Shown: piece after piece, positions 1-7,892 of the stretch
Layout of the letters: every line of letters starts with the position of its first letter
Numbering within the stretch: position 1 is the first letter of the stretch
Assembly (NCBI GenBank): GCA_903930505.1
Contig: CAIYYQ010000114.1
Coordinates: 1 to 11,604 of the forward strand
Source of the DNA: Methanobacteriota archaeon
GTDB lineage: Archaea > Thermoplasmatota > E2 > DHVEG-1
Direction of reading: 5' to 3'
DNA length: 11,604 nucleotides
The notes under the pieces: generated by a model
Databases searched by the model: none
What the model saw: the letters and a program-made list of their open reading frames with translations, nothing else
Told to the model about the DNA's origin: nothing
Program-made: the position numbers and the translations under genes

Positions 1-81
1 ATCTCTCATTTTCTTTGATTTTTTTTTATCATATATAAAAAAATTGTACATATAAATAATATATCCCTTGGAGCAGTTCAC

Positions 82-118
82 AAGTTTTATATACTATCTA
101 TATTTCTATTATACATTA
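82..118 (+). promoter_or_regulatory. Probable promoter of the first C25 peptidase gene
   Basis: An archaeal TATA box, TTTTATATA, lies at 85-93. Transcription would start about 25 nt downstream, near 115-120, leaving a leader of roughly 35 nt before the ATG at 153. Other TATA-like stretches occur at 32-41 and 48-60, so the exact start is uncertain. The T-run at 19-27 could be the end of an upstream transcript. Nothing coding is visible in 1-152. The only purine-rich element before the start codon is GGGGG at 134-138, which is a weak match to a Shine-Dalgarno site. Confidence 0.55.
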
Positions 119-152
119 ATAAAAAATTTTAATGGGGGCCTAAAGAAACACT

Positions 153-2735
153 ATGTTGGAAAAAAGTTTTTATAAACAAGCAAGCAGAAGAGTAGCCTGT
201 ATCGTATTGTGTGTACTAATGATCGCGACATCAGTCACCACGATAGCAGCACCGCTGAAAAAACAATCCAGTGCATTGTCTGACATATCTCCTGTGGGAA
301 AAGATGCGGTTTCAATAAATGAAAACCCAGTTGATATTACTGTTGAAAACGCTGGTAATATCATCAGACTCTCATATCATATCAGTGATTATACGTACAA
401 ACCTGTGAATATCCAGGGTCATGATTACGTTACTGTTGCGTTAGGAAAAGAATCCAATACCAATGCAATCGGTATGCCTGATCTTCCCCGCATTCCAAGA
501 AGTATTTTGATACCTGATACCGCAAAGATGAGCATCAGGGTAATCGATACAAAGTATACGGAATACAACAATGTATGGGTTGCGCCTTCAAAAGGTACTC
601 TTTCCCGGCTTGTCAACCCTGCTGATGTACCGTATTCGTTTGATCGCATCTACAGAGAAGATGCTGCGTATCCACAAGGGATCGCGGAACTTAGCACCCC
701 ATATGTCATTCGTGATTTCCGCGGTCAAGTAGTTACGATTTATCCGTTCCATTATAACCCGGTTCGTCACACCTTACAAGTGTATTCAGATATCACTGTA
801 GAGGTTTTCCCTGATGGGGCAGACGCGGTAAATATCATTGAACGTTCAGGTTTTCCAGAGTTGGTGGATACGGATTTTATCCCTCTCTATGAGGATCATT
901 TCCTGAATTATAATACTATGAGCCGGTATACCCCTGTCGGGGAACAAGGGAAGATGTTAGTGATCACCTATGGGAGTTTTTATTCTGCGATGCTTCCGTT
1001 TGTCCAATGGAAAAACATGAAAGGTGTGCCAACGACGATGGTGAATGTTACGCAGGCTGGTTCGACTGCTGCTGCGATTAAAACATATATCACGAATTTT
1101 TATAATACGAATGGTCTTACCTTTGTGCTTCTTGTCGGTGATTTAGCACAGATTCCGACGTTTACTGCGGTCAGTGGCGAGTCTGATCCGACATATTCGT
1201 ATATAGTCGGAAGCGATCATTATCCAGATATCTTTGTTGGCCGTTTTTCTGCTCAAACAGTTGCCCAGGTGCAAACACAAGTTGAGCGGAGTGTTGAATA
1301 TGAAAAATACCCGCAAGCTGGTGCTACATGGTACCAGAAAGGAATCGGCATCGGTTCGGAATATGGAACTGGTGATGATAACGAATATGATTACCAGCAT
1401 ATCCGTAATATACGTACCGATCTTCTGACGTATGGGTACTCAGCTGTTGATGAATTCTATGGTGGTTCCCAGGGTGGAAACGACTCATCTGGAGAACCAA
1501 CACCGGCTATGATTTCTGCAGCTCTTAATAACGGACGAGGTATCATCAACTACTGTGGCCATGGCAGCGAAACCTCTTGGGGTACGAGTAGTTTTAGTAA
1601 CAGCAACATCTACGCGCTCACAAATGATAATAAACTCCCGTTCATCTGGTCAGTTGCCTGCGTGAATGGAGATTTCAGTGTATCAGAATGTTTCGCTGAG
1701 GCATGGATGCGATCTACCCATGCTGGTGAACCGATTGGCGCCATTGCCACCTTTATGTCATCAATTAATCAATACTGGAACCCCCCGATGGCTGCGCAGG
1801 ATGAGTTTGTTGATATCCTCATAGGATCTTATGTGAATAATAGGAAAAACACCTTTGGAGGTATCTCTGAAAACGGTTGCATGCTTATGAATGATCAATA
1901 TGGATCGGATGGGTATGATATGACCGATACCTGGCATGTATTCGGTGATCCTTCGTTACAGGTTCGGACGAAGATGCCGGTAGCAATGACTGTTACGCAT
2001 GATTCGAGCATTCCTCCTGGTGCAACAACCTTCGCGGTTCATGTTTACCGAGTAAATGGTGCGCTCTGCGCCCTTTCTCGGAACTATGTGCTCTTAGGTT
2101 ATGCGTACGCAAATTCAACTGGTGACGCTACGATTCAGTTGTCACAACCTCTGAGTGGTACTGAAAATGTTACGCTTGTCGTGACCGCGTATAACAAAAT
2201 ACCGTATATGACGTCGATACCGGTTGGCAGTGTTACCCCATCAGCGCCAACGCAACCAACTGATGTAACACCCTGGCATACTGATGCAAACGATTTATAC
2301 AAGGGAATTGGTGGGAAAGGAATACAATACACGTATCAGAGTACATCCACGGAAACAGGTGGCGATCTGTACTTCACATTTTACTGGGGCGATACGACAA
2401 GCACGGTTGTTGGACCAGTATCTGGTGCAGCATCAGTATCCCACGCATATGGTGTTGGAACGTTCAGCATTACCGTCACCGTGAAACACGGGGCAACTGG
2501 TACACCAAGTGATCCATCACCTGCACGCTCCGTCAATATGTTTAAACTCGGTGATGTCCAAGGAGATGGCTGGGTCACGTTCGCGGATATAGACCCGTTC
2601 GTTGCTGCACTGAGTGGTAAAACAGCGTTCTACGCCACTAATCCAACCATGTACTGGTACACCGCGGACTGCAACCTGAACAACGATGTAACCTTTGCGG
2701 ATATCGATCCGTTTGTCGCATTAATTGGCACATAG
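153..2735 (+). CDS. Secreted gingipain-like C25 cysteine peptidase with PKD-like and dockerin-like C-terminus
   Basis: This is an extracellular cysteine endopeptidase of the gingipain (C25) family, 860 aa. A signal peptide covers residues 1-33 (RR, a hydrophobic core, then cleavage near IAA). A gingipain-type propeptide lies at about 55-230, with the usual pattern of Pro-rich GMPDLPRIP and later PFHYNPVRHTLQVYSDI. The catalytic domain spans about 267-603. His470 sits in YCGHGSE and Cys503 in SVACVNGDF; this spacing of 33 equals that of RgpB His211/Cys244. The segments LLVGDLAQIP, DIFVGRFSA and VFGDPSLQV are also typical. An Ig-like domain (about 605-690) and a PKD-like domain (about 697-795, FTFYWGDT) follow. 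Residues 796-860 hold two calcium-loop repeats, DVQGDGWVTFAD and DCNLNNDVTFAD. The ATG at 153 is chosen because it starts a good signal peptide. The substrate and the role of the C-terminal tag are unknown; attachment to a surface scaffold is inference. Confidence 0.93.
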   Translation: MLEKSFYKQASRRVACIVLCVLMIATSVTTIAAPLKKQSSALSDISPVGKDAVSINENPVDITVENAGNIIRLSYHISDYTYKPVNIQGHDYVTVALGKESNTNAIGMPDLPRIPRSILIPDTAKMSIRVIDTKYTEYNNVWVAPSKGTLSRLVNPADVPYSFDRIYREDAAYPQGIAELSTPYVIRDFRGQVVTIYPFHYNPVRHTLQVYSDITVEVFPDGADAVNIIERSGFPELVDTDFIPLYEDHFLNYNTMSRYTPVGEQGKMLVITYGSFYSAMLPFVQWKNMKGVPTTMVNVTQAGSTAAAIKTYITNFYNTNGLTFVLLVGDLAQIPTFTAVSGESDPTYSYIVGSDHYPDIFVGRFSAQTVAQVQTQVERSVEYEKYPQAGATWYQKGIGIGSEYGTGDDNEYDYQHIRNIRTDLLTYGYSAVDEFYGGSQGGNDSSGEPTPAMISAALNNGRGIINYCGHGSETSWGTSSFSNSNIYALTNDNKLPFIWSVACVNGDFSVSECFAEAWMRSTHAGEPIGAIATFMSSINQYWNPPMAAQDEFVDILIGSYVNNRKNTFGGISENGCMLMNDQYGSDGYDMTDTWHVFGDPSLQVRTKMPVAMTVTHDSSIPPGATTFAVHVYRVNGALCALSRNYVLLGYAYANSTGDATIQLSQPLSGTENVTLVVTAYNKIPYMTSIPVGSVTPSAPTQPTDVTPWHTDANDLYKGIGGKGIQYTYQSTSTETGGDLYFTFYWGDTTSTVVGPVSGAASVSHAYGVGTFSITVTVKHGATGTPSDPSPARSVNMFKLGDVQGDGWVTFADIDPFVAALSGKTAFYATNPTMYWYTADCNLNNDVTFADIDPFVALIGT
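2538..2735 (+). repeat. Dockerin-like two-repeat C-terminal module, copy 1
   Basis: This segment encodes residues 796-860 of the first peptidase. It begins MFKLGDV and contains two loops ending VTFADIDPFV, separated by an aromatic linker with YWYTAD. The same module closes the second peptidase at 7217-7426. At the DNA level the two copies share an identical first 20 nt, then GTCACGTTCGCGGA, and nearly the same stretch over the second repeat. The loops fit DxNxDGxxxxxD, as in dockerin type I and related EF-hand-like repeats. In this copy the first loop has Gln in place of Asn at position 3. Confidence 0.85.
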
Positions 2736-2770
2736 AAACGGATCAGGTAGTGCAAAAGCAAACAGGTATT

Positions 2771-2826
2771 GGAAGAAGACGCCTTGAAACAAGGTATTTC
2801 TTCCTTCTCTCTTTTTATTTTTCTGG
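2771..2826 (+). terminator. Stem-loop followed by a T-rich tract after the first peptidase gene
   Basis: GGAAGAA (2771-2777) pairs with TTCTTCC (2798-2804). Inside it, CCTTG (2782-2786) pairs with CAAGG (2790-2794) around an AAA loop, with a small internal loop between the two helices. A T-rich tract with TTTTT at 2812-2816 follows. It lies 36 nt after the stop codon. Archaea terminate mainly on U-tracts, so the stem may instead protect the 3' end. Confidence 0.65.
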
Positions 2827-2935
2827 TTGGAGTATCACAAACAAAGCTGGTAGAGATAATAAATGTCCGGGCATCTTTCCTCTAGAAATATACTTCAACA
2901 TACTTCGTTTATTACGTTTTTCATATCCAAACCAT

Positions 2936-3031
2936 ATATAATTTAGAAAAGTTTATATAATTAGTATGTTAAATTATACATGTATTTGATTGAGTCTATC
3001 ATGTATGAAAGATAATCGTAAAACGTATATA
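2936..3031 (+). promoter_or_regulatory. Probable promoter and leader region of the second peptidase gene
   Basis: The best TATA box is GTTTATATAA at 2951-2960, after an A-rich element. It predicts a transcription start near 2980 and a leader of about 130 nt. A second TATA-like stretch, CGTATATA at 3024-3031, would give a shorter leader. An 11-codon ORF opens with the ATG at 2980, right at the first predicted start, and ends at 3015. I do not call it a gene. Apart from this and the terminator, the gap 2736-3112 shows nothing coding. Confidence 0.5.
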
Positions 3032-3099
3032 GGGTGCGCTCATGCAAAGAAAATAAGCGGAGAATACAGTAAAAAAGAGCGGAAAAAATTTTAGGGTAC

Positions 3100-3104
3100 G
3101 AGGT
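3100..3104 (+). promoter_or_regulatory. Shine-Dalgarno site of the second peptidase gene
   Basis: GAGGT lies 8 nt before the ATG at 3113, which supports that start over the in-frame ATG at 3143. Confidence 0.6.
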
Positions 3105-3112
3105 CTGGTAAT

Positions 3113-6100
3113 ATGAAAAAAATAGACGGTAAGCTCATAAATATGAATTTTTTAAGGATGGGCGTTTCTGTATTGATCTGCATCTTCTTATTGGTTCCAT
3201 CGGTTTATGCTGGTGCCAGTATCCGGCGTCAAGATGTGAAATCAGAGATATCACTCATTAACGCGAAAACCACCGACATTCCTGTAGGATCACCGGTGAA
3301 GACAGAGACACGACTTCTCTCCTCAGACAAAGCAGGTCTTTATCTAGTAAACACCATTGCTGCGGATGATATAACCTCGATGGTTAATCCTGTTGAAGGA
3401 GATACGTATCAGAAACTCGTACTTCCTGGATACACCTCTACATCAGAGGTAGGAAAACCGCAGCTTCCCATAAAAACCGTGATGGTTGCGATCCCCACTG
3501 AAGGTGACGTTTCTCTCATCATCCAGGATTCTCAATCTATAAAAAAGGATAAGATTCTTGTTTCCCCTGTCCCAGAACAAGTTGAACGCAAAACCCCTGA
3601 AGGGTATGCTGATCTTGAAGATGTGTTTACGCTTGATCAAACCAGTTATACAACAAATATGTTTTATCCAGGTACGCTCGTGGATTTCACCTATGGTTTC
3701 ATCAGGGATCAACGGATTTTAAACCTTAATTTTCATCCTGTTCAATATAACCCGGTCACCCAGGAGTTACAGATCCATCCTCTGATCCAGGTACAAATAA
3801 AATATAGTAACCCCTGTAATTCCGTCAGTAAGGATGTCGGACCGTATTCTGCTCTTTGTTCACAAGTACTGATGAACTACAATCCTCCTCAAGGATCATC
3901 TCACGATTTAGCTTCAATCCCAGGGCCAGGTGTAGTCTCGTATCCTGTGGATCTCGCGAATCCTCTGAACAGCGCAGATTACCTGATCATCACCTCAGAT
4001 GTATTTTATAACCCAGCACAACAGGATTTCAACCAAGGAACACAAACCAATATGCTCAACAGACTCGCCCATTGGCGGTCTGATTACAACGGGTTTGACG
4101 TCGCAATGGTGAATGTGAACAATTCGTTTATCGGAGGCAACACTGATACAAATATCAAGAATTTTATCACTTATGTGTACAATAACTGGCGAGCACCACA
4201 CATGAGCGATGGACACCTCGGCTATATACTTCTTGTTGGGGACACACCCTTTGTTGCCTCTCATATCTATGGTGGCGTCGCTGACCGTTGGTTGGTATGC
4301 ATCGCAGGAAACGATTGGCTCCCTGAAATCATGATCGGGCGTTTTTCCGTGGATGACCAAAATGAGCTTGATGTGATCGCAGAAAAAACAATCCATTACG
4401 AGCAGAATCCGGAGCCAGGCGACTGGCAACACCAAGCTCTTCTCTGTGAAGGAGAACGATATGCAGCACGTGAATCCTGGTACCATTCAAGCAATAATTT
4501 TCCGCACTATACATTCCTTAAACATACCCTGTTAGAACAGAGCGGATGGACGGTCACTGAGGCATATCAAGAGGAGATGGGTTATTCAAATGCCAATTCC
4601 ATCATAAAAAATGCTATTAACGACGGGATGAGCCTTGTCATTTACTGTGGCCATGGTTATGATGCCGGTTGGGAGTATTTCTCAAGTTATGACTTTGATC
4701 AGTTGCACAATGGGTATAAACTTCCGTTGGTGTATAGCCTCGCTTGTGAGACAGGGCGCTTCCAAAATAGTGATGATTGTATGGGTGAAACGTTCCTCAA
4801 CACTCCCGGGAAGGGTGCGGTTGCGTTTTGGGGGTACTCAATATCCACAACTGTTGATTTTCATTGGTGTTCTGAGTTTCTCCTTGAATCATTCATGGAG
4901 AATCATGAATATATAGTTGGAAAAATAATTAACGAGGGAATTTTCCGTTTAGAAACCCAACTTCCAAATACCAACGTTGGCAGACATGCGAATCTTCTCG
5001 GTGATCCTGCTTTAGACCTCTCTGGGTCACAGGGGCGTCTTAAACAGGAGAAACCTGATCTTACACTTTCCACTCTTGATATCACGCTTGATCCTGAACG
5101 GTTAACAACGGAAACAACTCAAGTCAACATCACCGTCAAGGTTCATAACATCGGTGGAGGAAACGCGGAAAATATACCGGTTCGTTTTCTTTTCGAAAAC
5201 ATGAACGGAGAACAGTATCCTATCGGGGATCAAGTGATCACAAACCCTGTACCTGCTGGTGGATATAGTCTTGTTTCCCAACAATGGAGTATACCCTCGC
5301 AGAGTGGGGGGAAGAAATATGTCATTGTTGAAATCGACCCGGAGAATGTGATTGACGAAGCATATGAACTGAACAACCAGGCTGGGAAAGACGCATTTGT
5401 CTACTCTGATACAACCTATGTGGATGATGATAACATCCTTGGACCCTGGGAGGGAACACTGGAACATCCCTATCGTTATATCCAGGATGGCATTGACACA
5501 GTGAATCCAGGTGGTACGGTCAGGGTCCTCTCTGGCATCTACCATGAAAATATAGAAATCTATACGCCACTTAATCTCCAGGGGGACGGACAAACAATCA
5601 CTACCATTGATGGTAATGGAATCATTGATGTCGTTTACCTCTCTGTTGATGGATATAACAATGGAGCGAACATCTCTGGGTTTACCCTTCGAAATGCTAC
5701 TAATACTATTACTGTGTATCACGGGGTTATCCGTGCTGCTTTTTCCTCGAAAAACAACCTCATTGAGGAGAACATCATCGAGGATGGGGGATATGGAATC
5801 TCTTTAATGTATTCAACTGGAAACACTGTTAGACGAAATATCATACGAGGGAATTACGATGGTCTTCTTTGCGCCGGTCCCCTTTCAGGTTCAGGGGGTA
5901 ATTCCATCGAAGATAACATCATAACGAGTAACACTCATGACGGAATCAATCTTAGCCACTTTGCAGGTAATATCATCCGGGAAAATCTTATTATCAATAA
6001 TTCTCGTGGTATTTATTTATCTTACCAAACTCAGAATAATCAGATTTATCATAACACTTTTCTCAATAACCATCAAACGAATGCATTCATCAGCTTGGGA

Positions 6101-7426
6101 AGTTCGGGTCAATATCAATGGGATAACGGATACCCCAGTGGTGGGAACTACTGGAGTGATTTTGATCAACCTTGTGAAGGAGCATGGGACAATAATACTG
6201 ATGGTATTATAGACAGGTATTATAATATCCCTGGTATCTCTGGAACAAGTGCTAGGGATAATTATCCGTTGATGCATTTCTTCGGTGCAGCAGCCATTAA
6301 TCTGAATACCTCTCAACTGTTTCCCACGATCCAAGCTGCAATTGATGATCCTCATACTCTTAGCGGTCATACTATCGTTGTATCGCCAGGGATTCATCAG
6401 GAAAGCATCCTCCTCAACAAGCAAATCCAGCTTCAGGGCGTTGATCCTTTCAACACTATTCTTTCAGGGTCTCAAACCAGCGATGTCGTCACTATCTCTG
6501 CAGATGGGGCTGTCCTCACTGGATTTACCATCAGGGATTGTGGGTCGAGTTTTGTAGGAGTACGAATACAATCAGATAATGGTATTGTCTATAATAATAG
6601 AATCACGCAGAACACTATCGGTGTTCTTGTTGAAGAACACGCGGTAAACACAAAGATTTACCACAACGATTTTATCAATAACAGTATTAATGCGTATGAT
6701 TGGGGCGTCAATAGTTGGGACGATGGTTATCCAAGCGCGGGTAACTACTGGAGCACGTACACCGGAGTTGATCAGTACCATGGTCCAGGGCAAAATATCA
6801 CAGGACCGGATTATATTGGTGATACACCGTACAACGTTTCTGGAAAAATACCGCCAAATCAGGATCGATATCCATTGATGAACCCATGGGTAATATCTCT
6901 TGATTCACCGGCAAAGCCGAATCATGTGAACGTACTCAATAATTATCCAAATGAGATGAACAAAGGCATCGGGCGGATCCGCTGGAGTGTACCCGGTGGC
7001 GTGTTGCAAACGTTCAGTACTACAAGTAGGAATAATAACGTTTACTACAAGTTTTACTTTGGCGATGACACCGATAGCGGATGGGTTGGACCTTATAGTA
7101 GCGGGCAAGTCGCGACCGTGACCCATGATTTCAATAACGTCGGCTTCTTCAACGTTTACGTGGTTGCAAAAGTCGGTACCCAACTCAGTCATCCTTCAGA
7201 TACACTCACGGTGCAGATGTTTAAACTCGGTGATGTAAACGGTGATGGACGTGTCACGTTCGCGGACATCGATCCATTTGTTGTTGCATTGAATGTTTGG
7301 AAGTGGGGAAAAGATTCATACTACGCCATGTATCCATCAAGCTACTGGTACACCGCAGACACCAACCTAAATAACGATGTTACCTTCGCGGATATCGACC
7401 CGTTCGTCGCCCTCATCGGAAACTAA
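3113..7426 (+). CDS. Large secreted C25 (gingipain-like) peptidase with CARDB, two beta-helix segments, PKD-like and dockerin-like domains
   Basis: This is a 1437-aa extracellular peptidase, paralogous to the 860-aa protein upstream. A signal peptide spans 1-33 (cleavage near VYA/GA). A C25-type propeptide lies at about 80-270 (FHPVQYNPVTQELQIHPLI). The catalytic domain spans about 287-635, with His514 in YCGHGYD and Cys545 in SLACETGRF, a spacing of 31. LLVGDTPFV, EIMIGRFSV and LLGDPALDL match the family. A CARDB Ig-like domain covers 647-763. Two right-handed beta-helix (NosD/PbH1-like) segments cover about 767-1057 and 1058-1262. Both contain a WD(N/D)GYPS-GNYWS motif and end with YPLM. 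A PKD-like domain (about 1265-1368) and two calcium-loop repeats (1369-1437) close the protein. Beta-helices of this type often bind polysaccharide or pack into surface layers, so wall or glycan targeting is inferred. The substrate is unknown. Confidence 0.92.
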   Translation: MKKIDGKLINMNFLRMGVSVLICIFLLVPSVYAGASIRRQDVKSEISLINAKTTDIPVGSPVKTETRLLSSDKAGLYLVNTIAADDITSMVNPVEGDTYQKLVLPGYTSTSEVGKPQLPIKTVMVAIPTEGDVSLIIQDSQSIKKDKILVSPVPEQVERKTPEGYADLEDVFTLDQTSYTTNMFYPGTLVDFTYGFIRDQRILNLNFHPVQYNPVTQELQIHPLIQVQIKYSNPCNSVSKDVGPYSALCSQVLMNYNPPQGSSHDLASIPGPGVVSYPVDLANPLNSADYLIITSDVFYNPAQQDFNQGTQTNMLNRLAHWRSDYNGFDVAMVNVNNSFIGGNTDTNIKNFITYVYNNWRAPHMSDGHLGYILLVGDTPFVASHIYGGVADRWLVCIAGNDWLPEIMIGRFSVDDQNELDVIAEKTIHYEQNPEPGDWQHQALLCEGERYAARESWYHSSNNFPHYTFLKHTLLEQSGWTVTEAYQEEMGYSNANSIIKNAINDGMSLVIYCGHGYDAGWEYFSSYDFDQLHNGYKLPLVYSLACETGRFQNSDDCMGETFLNTPGKGAVAFWGYSISTTVDFHWCSEFLLESFMENHEYIVGKIINEGIFRLETQLPNTNVGRHANLLGDPALDLSGSQGRLKQEKPDLTLSTLDITLDPERLTTETTQVNITVKVHNIGGGNAENIPVRFLFENMNGEQYPIGDQVITNPVPAGGYSLVSQQWSIPSQSGGKKYVIVEIDPENVIDEAYELNNQAGKDAFVYSDTTYVDDDNILGPWEGTLEHPYRYIQDGIDTVNPGGTVRVLSGIYHENIEIYTPLNLQGDGQTITTIDGNGIIDVVYLSVDGYNNGANISGFTLRNATNTITVYHGVIRAAFSSKNNLIEENIIEDGGYGISLMYSTGNTVRRNIIRGNYDGLLCAGPLSGSGGNSIEDNIITSNTHDGINLSHFAGNIIRENLIINNSRGIYLSYQTQNNQIYHNTFLNNHQTNAFISLGSSGQYQWDNGYPSGGNYWSDFDQPCEGAWDNNTDGIIDRYYNIPGISGTSARDNYPLMHFFGAAAINLNTSQLFPTIQAAIDDPHTLSGHTIVVSPGIHQESILLNKQIQLQGVDPFNTILSGSQTSDVVTISADGAVLTGFTIRDCGSSFVGVRIQSDNGIVYNNRITQNTIGVLVEEHAVNTKIYHNDFINNSINAYDWGVNSWDDGYPSAGNYWSTYTGVDQYHGPGQNITGPDYIGDTPYNVSGKIPPNQDRYPLMNPWVISLDSPAKPNHVNVLNNYPNEMNKGIGRIRWSVPGGVLQTFSTTSRNNNVYYKFYFGDDTDSGWVGPYSSGQVATVTHDFNNVGFFNVYVVAKVGTQLSHPSDTLTVQMFKLGDVNGDGRVTFADIDPFVVALNVWKWGKDSYYAMYPSSYWYTADTNLNNDVTFADIDPFVALIGN
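7217..7426 (+). repeat. Dockerin-like two-repeat C-terminal module, copy 2
   Basis: This encodes residues 1369-1437 of the second peptidase, starting MFKLGDV. The calcium loops are DVNGDGRVTFAD, a canonical dockerin-type loop, and DTNLNNDVTFAD. It matches 2538-2735 in order and nearly in length (69 against 65 residues); the extra residues lie in the linker. The variant consensus FADIDPFV, rather than the usual clostridial cohesin-contact positions, means that binding to a classical cohesin should not be assumed. Confidence 0.85.
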
Positions 7427-7491
7427 ACCAAGATGGAATGTTCGCATACGCAGATGTTAGCACGTTTGTCGCAATCCCTTGTGATGGTTAA
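7420..7491 (+). pseudogene. Vestigial, out-of-frame third calcium-loop repeat overlapping the stop of the second peptidase
   Basis: Reading one base back from the peptidase frame gives KLNQDGMFAYADVSTFVA, then a short tail and a stop at 7489-7491. This lines up without gaps with the module repeat DVNGDGRVTFADIDPFVV: Asn3, Asp5, Gly6 and Asp12 of the loop and the following FV are kept, while loop position 1 is Lys. The simplest reading is a third repeat cut off by an indel. A sequencing error or frameshifted translation that extends the protein by about 23 residues is also possible. Confidence 0.6.
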
Positions 7492-7495
7492 AACC

Positions 7496-7557
7496 AAGAA
7501 GGGTTGTTTGCAAGATTGTGTTTTACGTTAATGCTTAAGACCTCCTTCTTTTTCTTT
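7496..7557 (+). terminator. Probable T-tract terminator after the second peptidase gene
   Basis: AAGAAGG (7496-7502) can pair with CCTTCTT (7544-7550) across a long 41-nt loop. TTCTTTTTCTTTT follows directly at 7547-7557 and beyond. The T-rich tract fits archaeal U-tract termination better than the loose stem does. Between here and 7725 I see only AT-rich sequence without a supported gene. Confidence 0.4.
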
Positions 7558-7724
7558 TGCTCGTTGTGAACAATGCTACTTCATGATCGTCAACCCTGTG
7601 CGTTTCGTATCTTTGTTACTTACTTGGGTATCATCATTTAAAAAATTTTTACTGTAACCATTTTCTTTTTTCGTAGAACCAAGACTCGTATCATTTGTAA
7701 CAATATCTTATACATTTCTTCCGC

Positions 7725-7779
7725 TTTTTTGTTCTAAAACTTTCCAAAAATTCGAATTTCTTCCAATAAAGTATGTAAA
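7725..7779 (+). promoter_or_regulatory. Shared 55-bp promoter element, copy 1 (upstream of the regulator operon)
   Basis: This block matches 9057-9111 without gaps at about 45 of 55 positions. A perfect 16-nt core, TTTCCAAAAATTCGAA, lies at 7741-7756, followed by TTCCAATAAAGTATGTAAA, which resembles BRE plus TATA. The core here is centred on a 12-bp palindrome, AAATTCGAATTT (7748-7759). Transcription would start near 7800 and read towards the small ORF at 7893, the membrane protein and the regulator. The operator role is inferred from its conservation and position. Confidence 0.65.
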
Positions 7780-7804
7780 TAATATACATCAACTTAGATA
7801 TAAT

Positions 7805-7825
7805 AACACGAACAATAACCGTGTT
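7805..7825 (+). other. Inverted repeat near the predicted transcription start
   Basis: AACACG (7805-7810) and CGTGTT (7820-7825) form a perfect 6-bp inverted repeat around 9 nt. It sits just after the start predicted from the upstream TATA-like element, so it could be an operator half-site pair or a 5' leader hairpin. It is too short to be certain. Confidence 0.25.
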
Positions 7826-7892
7826 CCTCAGAAATAACTATAAAAAAATTGAAGAAATAACGATGTAAAAGCTAGGGGGGAAAATAAGAATT

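Noticed and set aside
2750..2941. 63-codon + strand ORF between the two proteases
   Set aside because: It runs straight through the stem-loop terminator, starts at a GTG without a ribosome-binding site, and resembles no protein family.
2919..2941. Possible third copy of the shared promoter element upstream of the second protease
   Set aside because: Only CCAA followed by a TATA-like stretch matches. The spacing differs and the TTTCCAAAAATTCGAA core is missing.
3995..4486. 163-codon ORF on the minus strand inside the second protease gene
   Set aside because: It lies opposite the conserved C25 catalytic domain, has low-complexity Ile/His/Cys content, and has no promoter or ribosome-binding site of its own.
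5102..5722. 206-codon ORF on the minus strand
   Set aside because: It is antisense to the CARDB and beta-helix coding region. The + strand frame is clearly the real one, and the minus product shows no recognisable domain.
6121..6750. Repeated WD(N/D)GYPS-GNYWS stretches as a possible mobile or phase-variable repeat
   Set aside because: They are the conserved closing motifs of two NosD-type beta-helix blocks, divergent at the DNA level, so they are domain repeats and not a recombination repeat.
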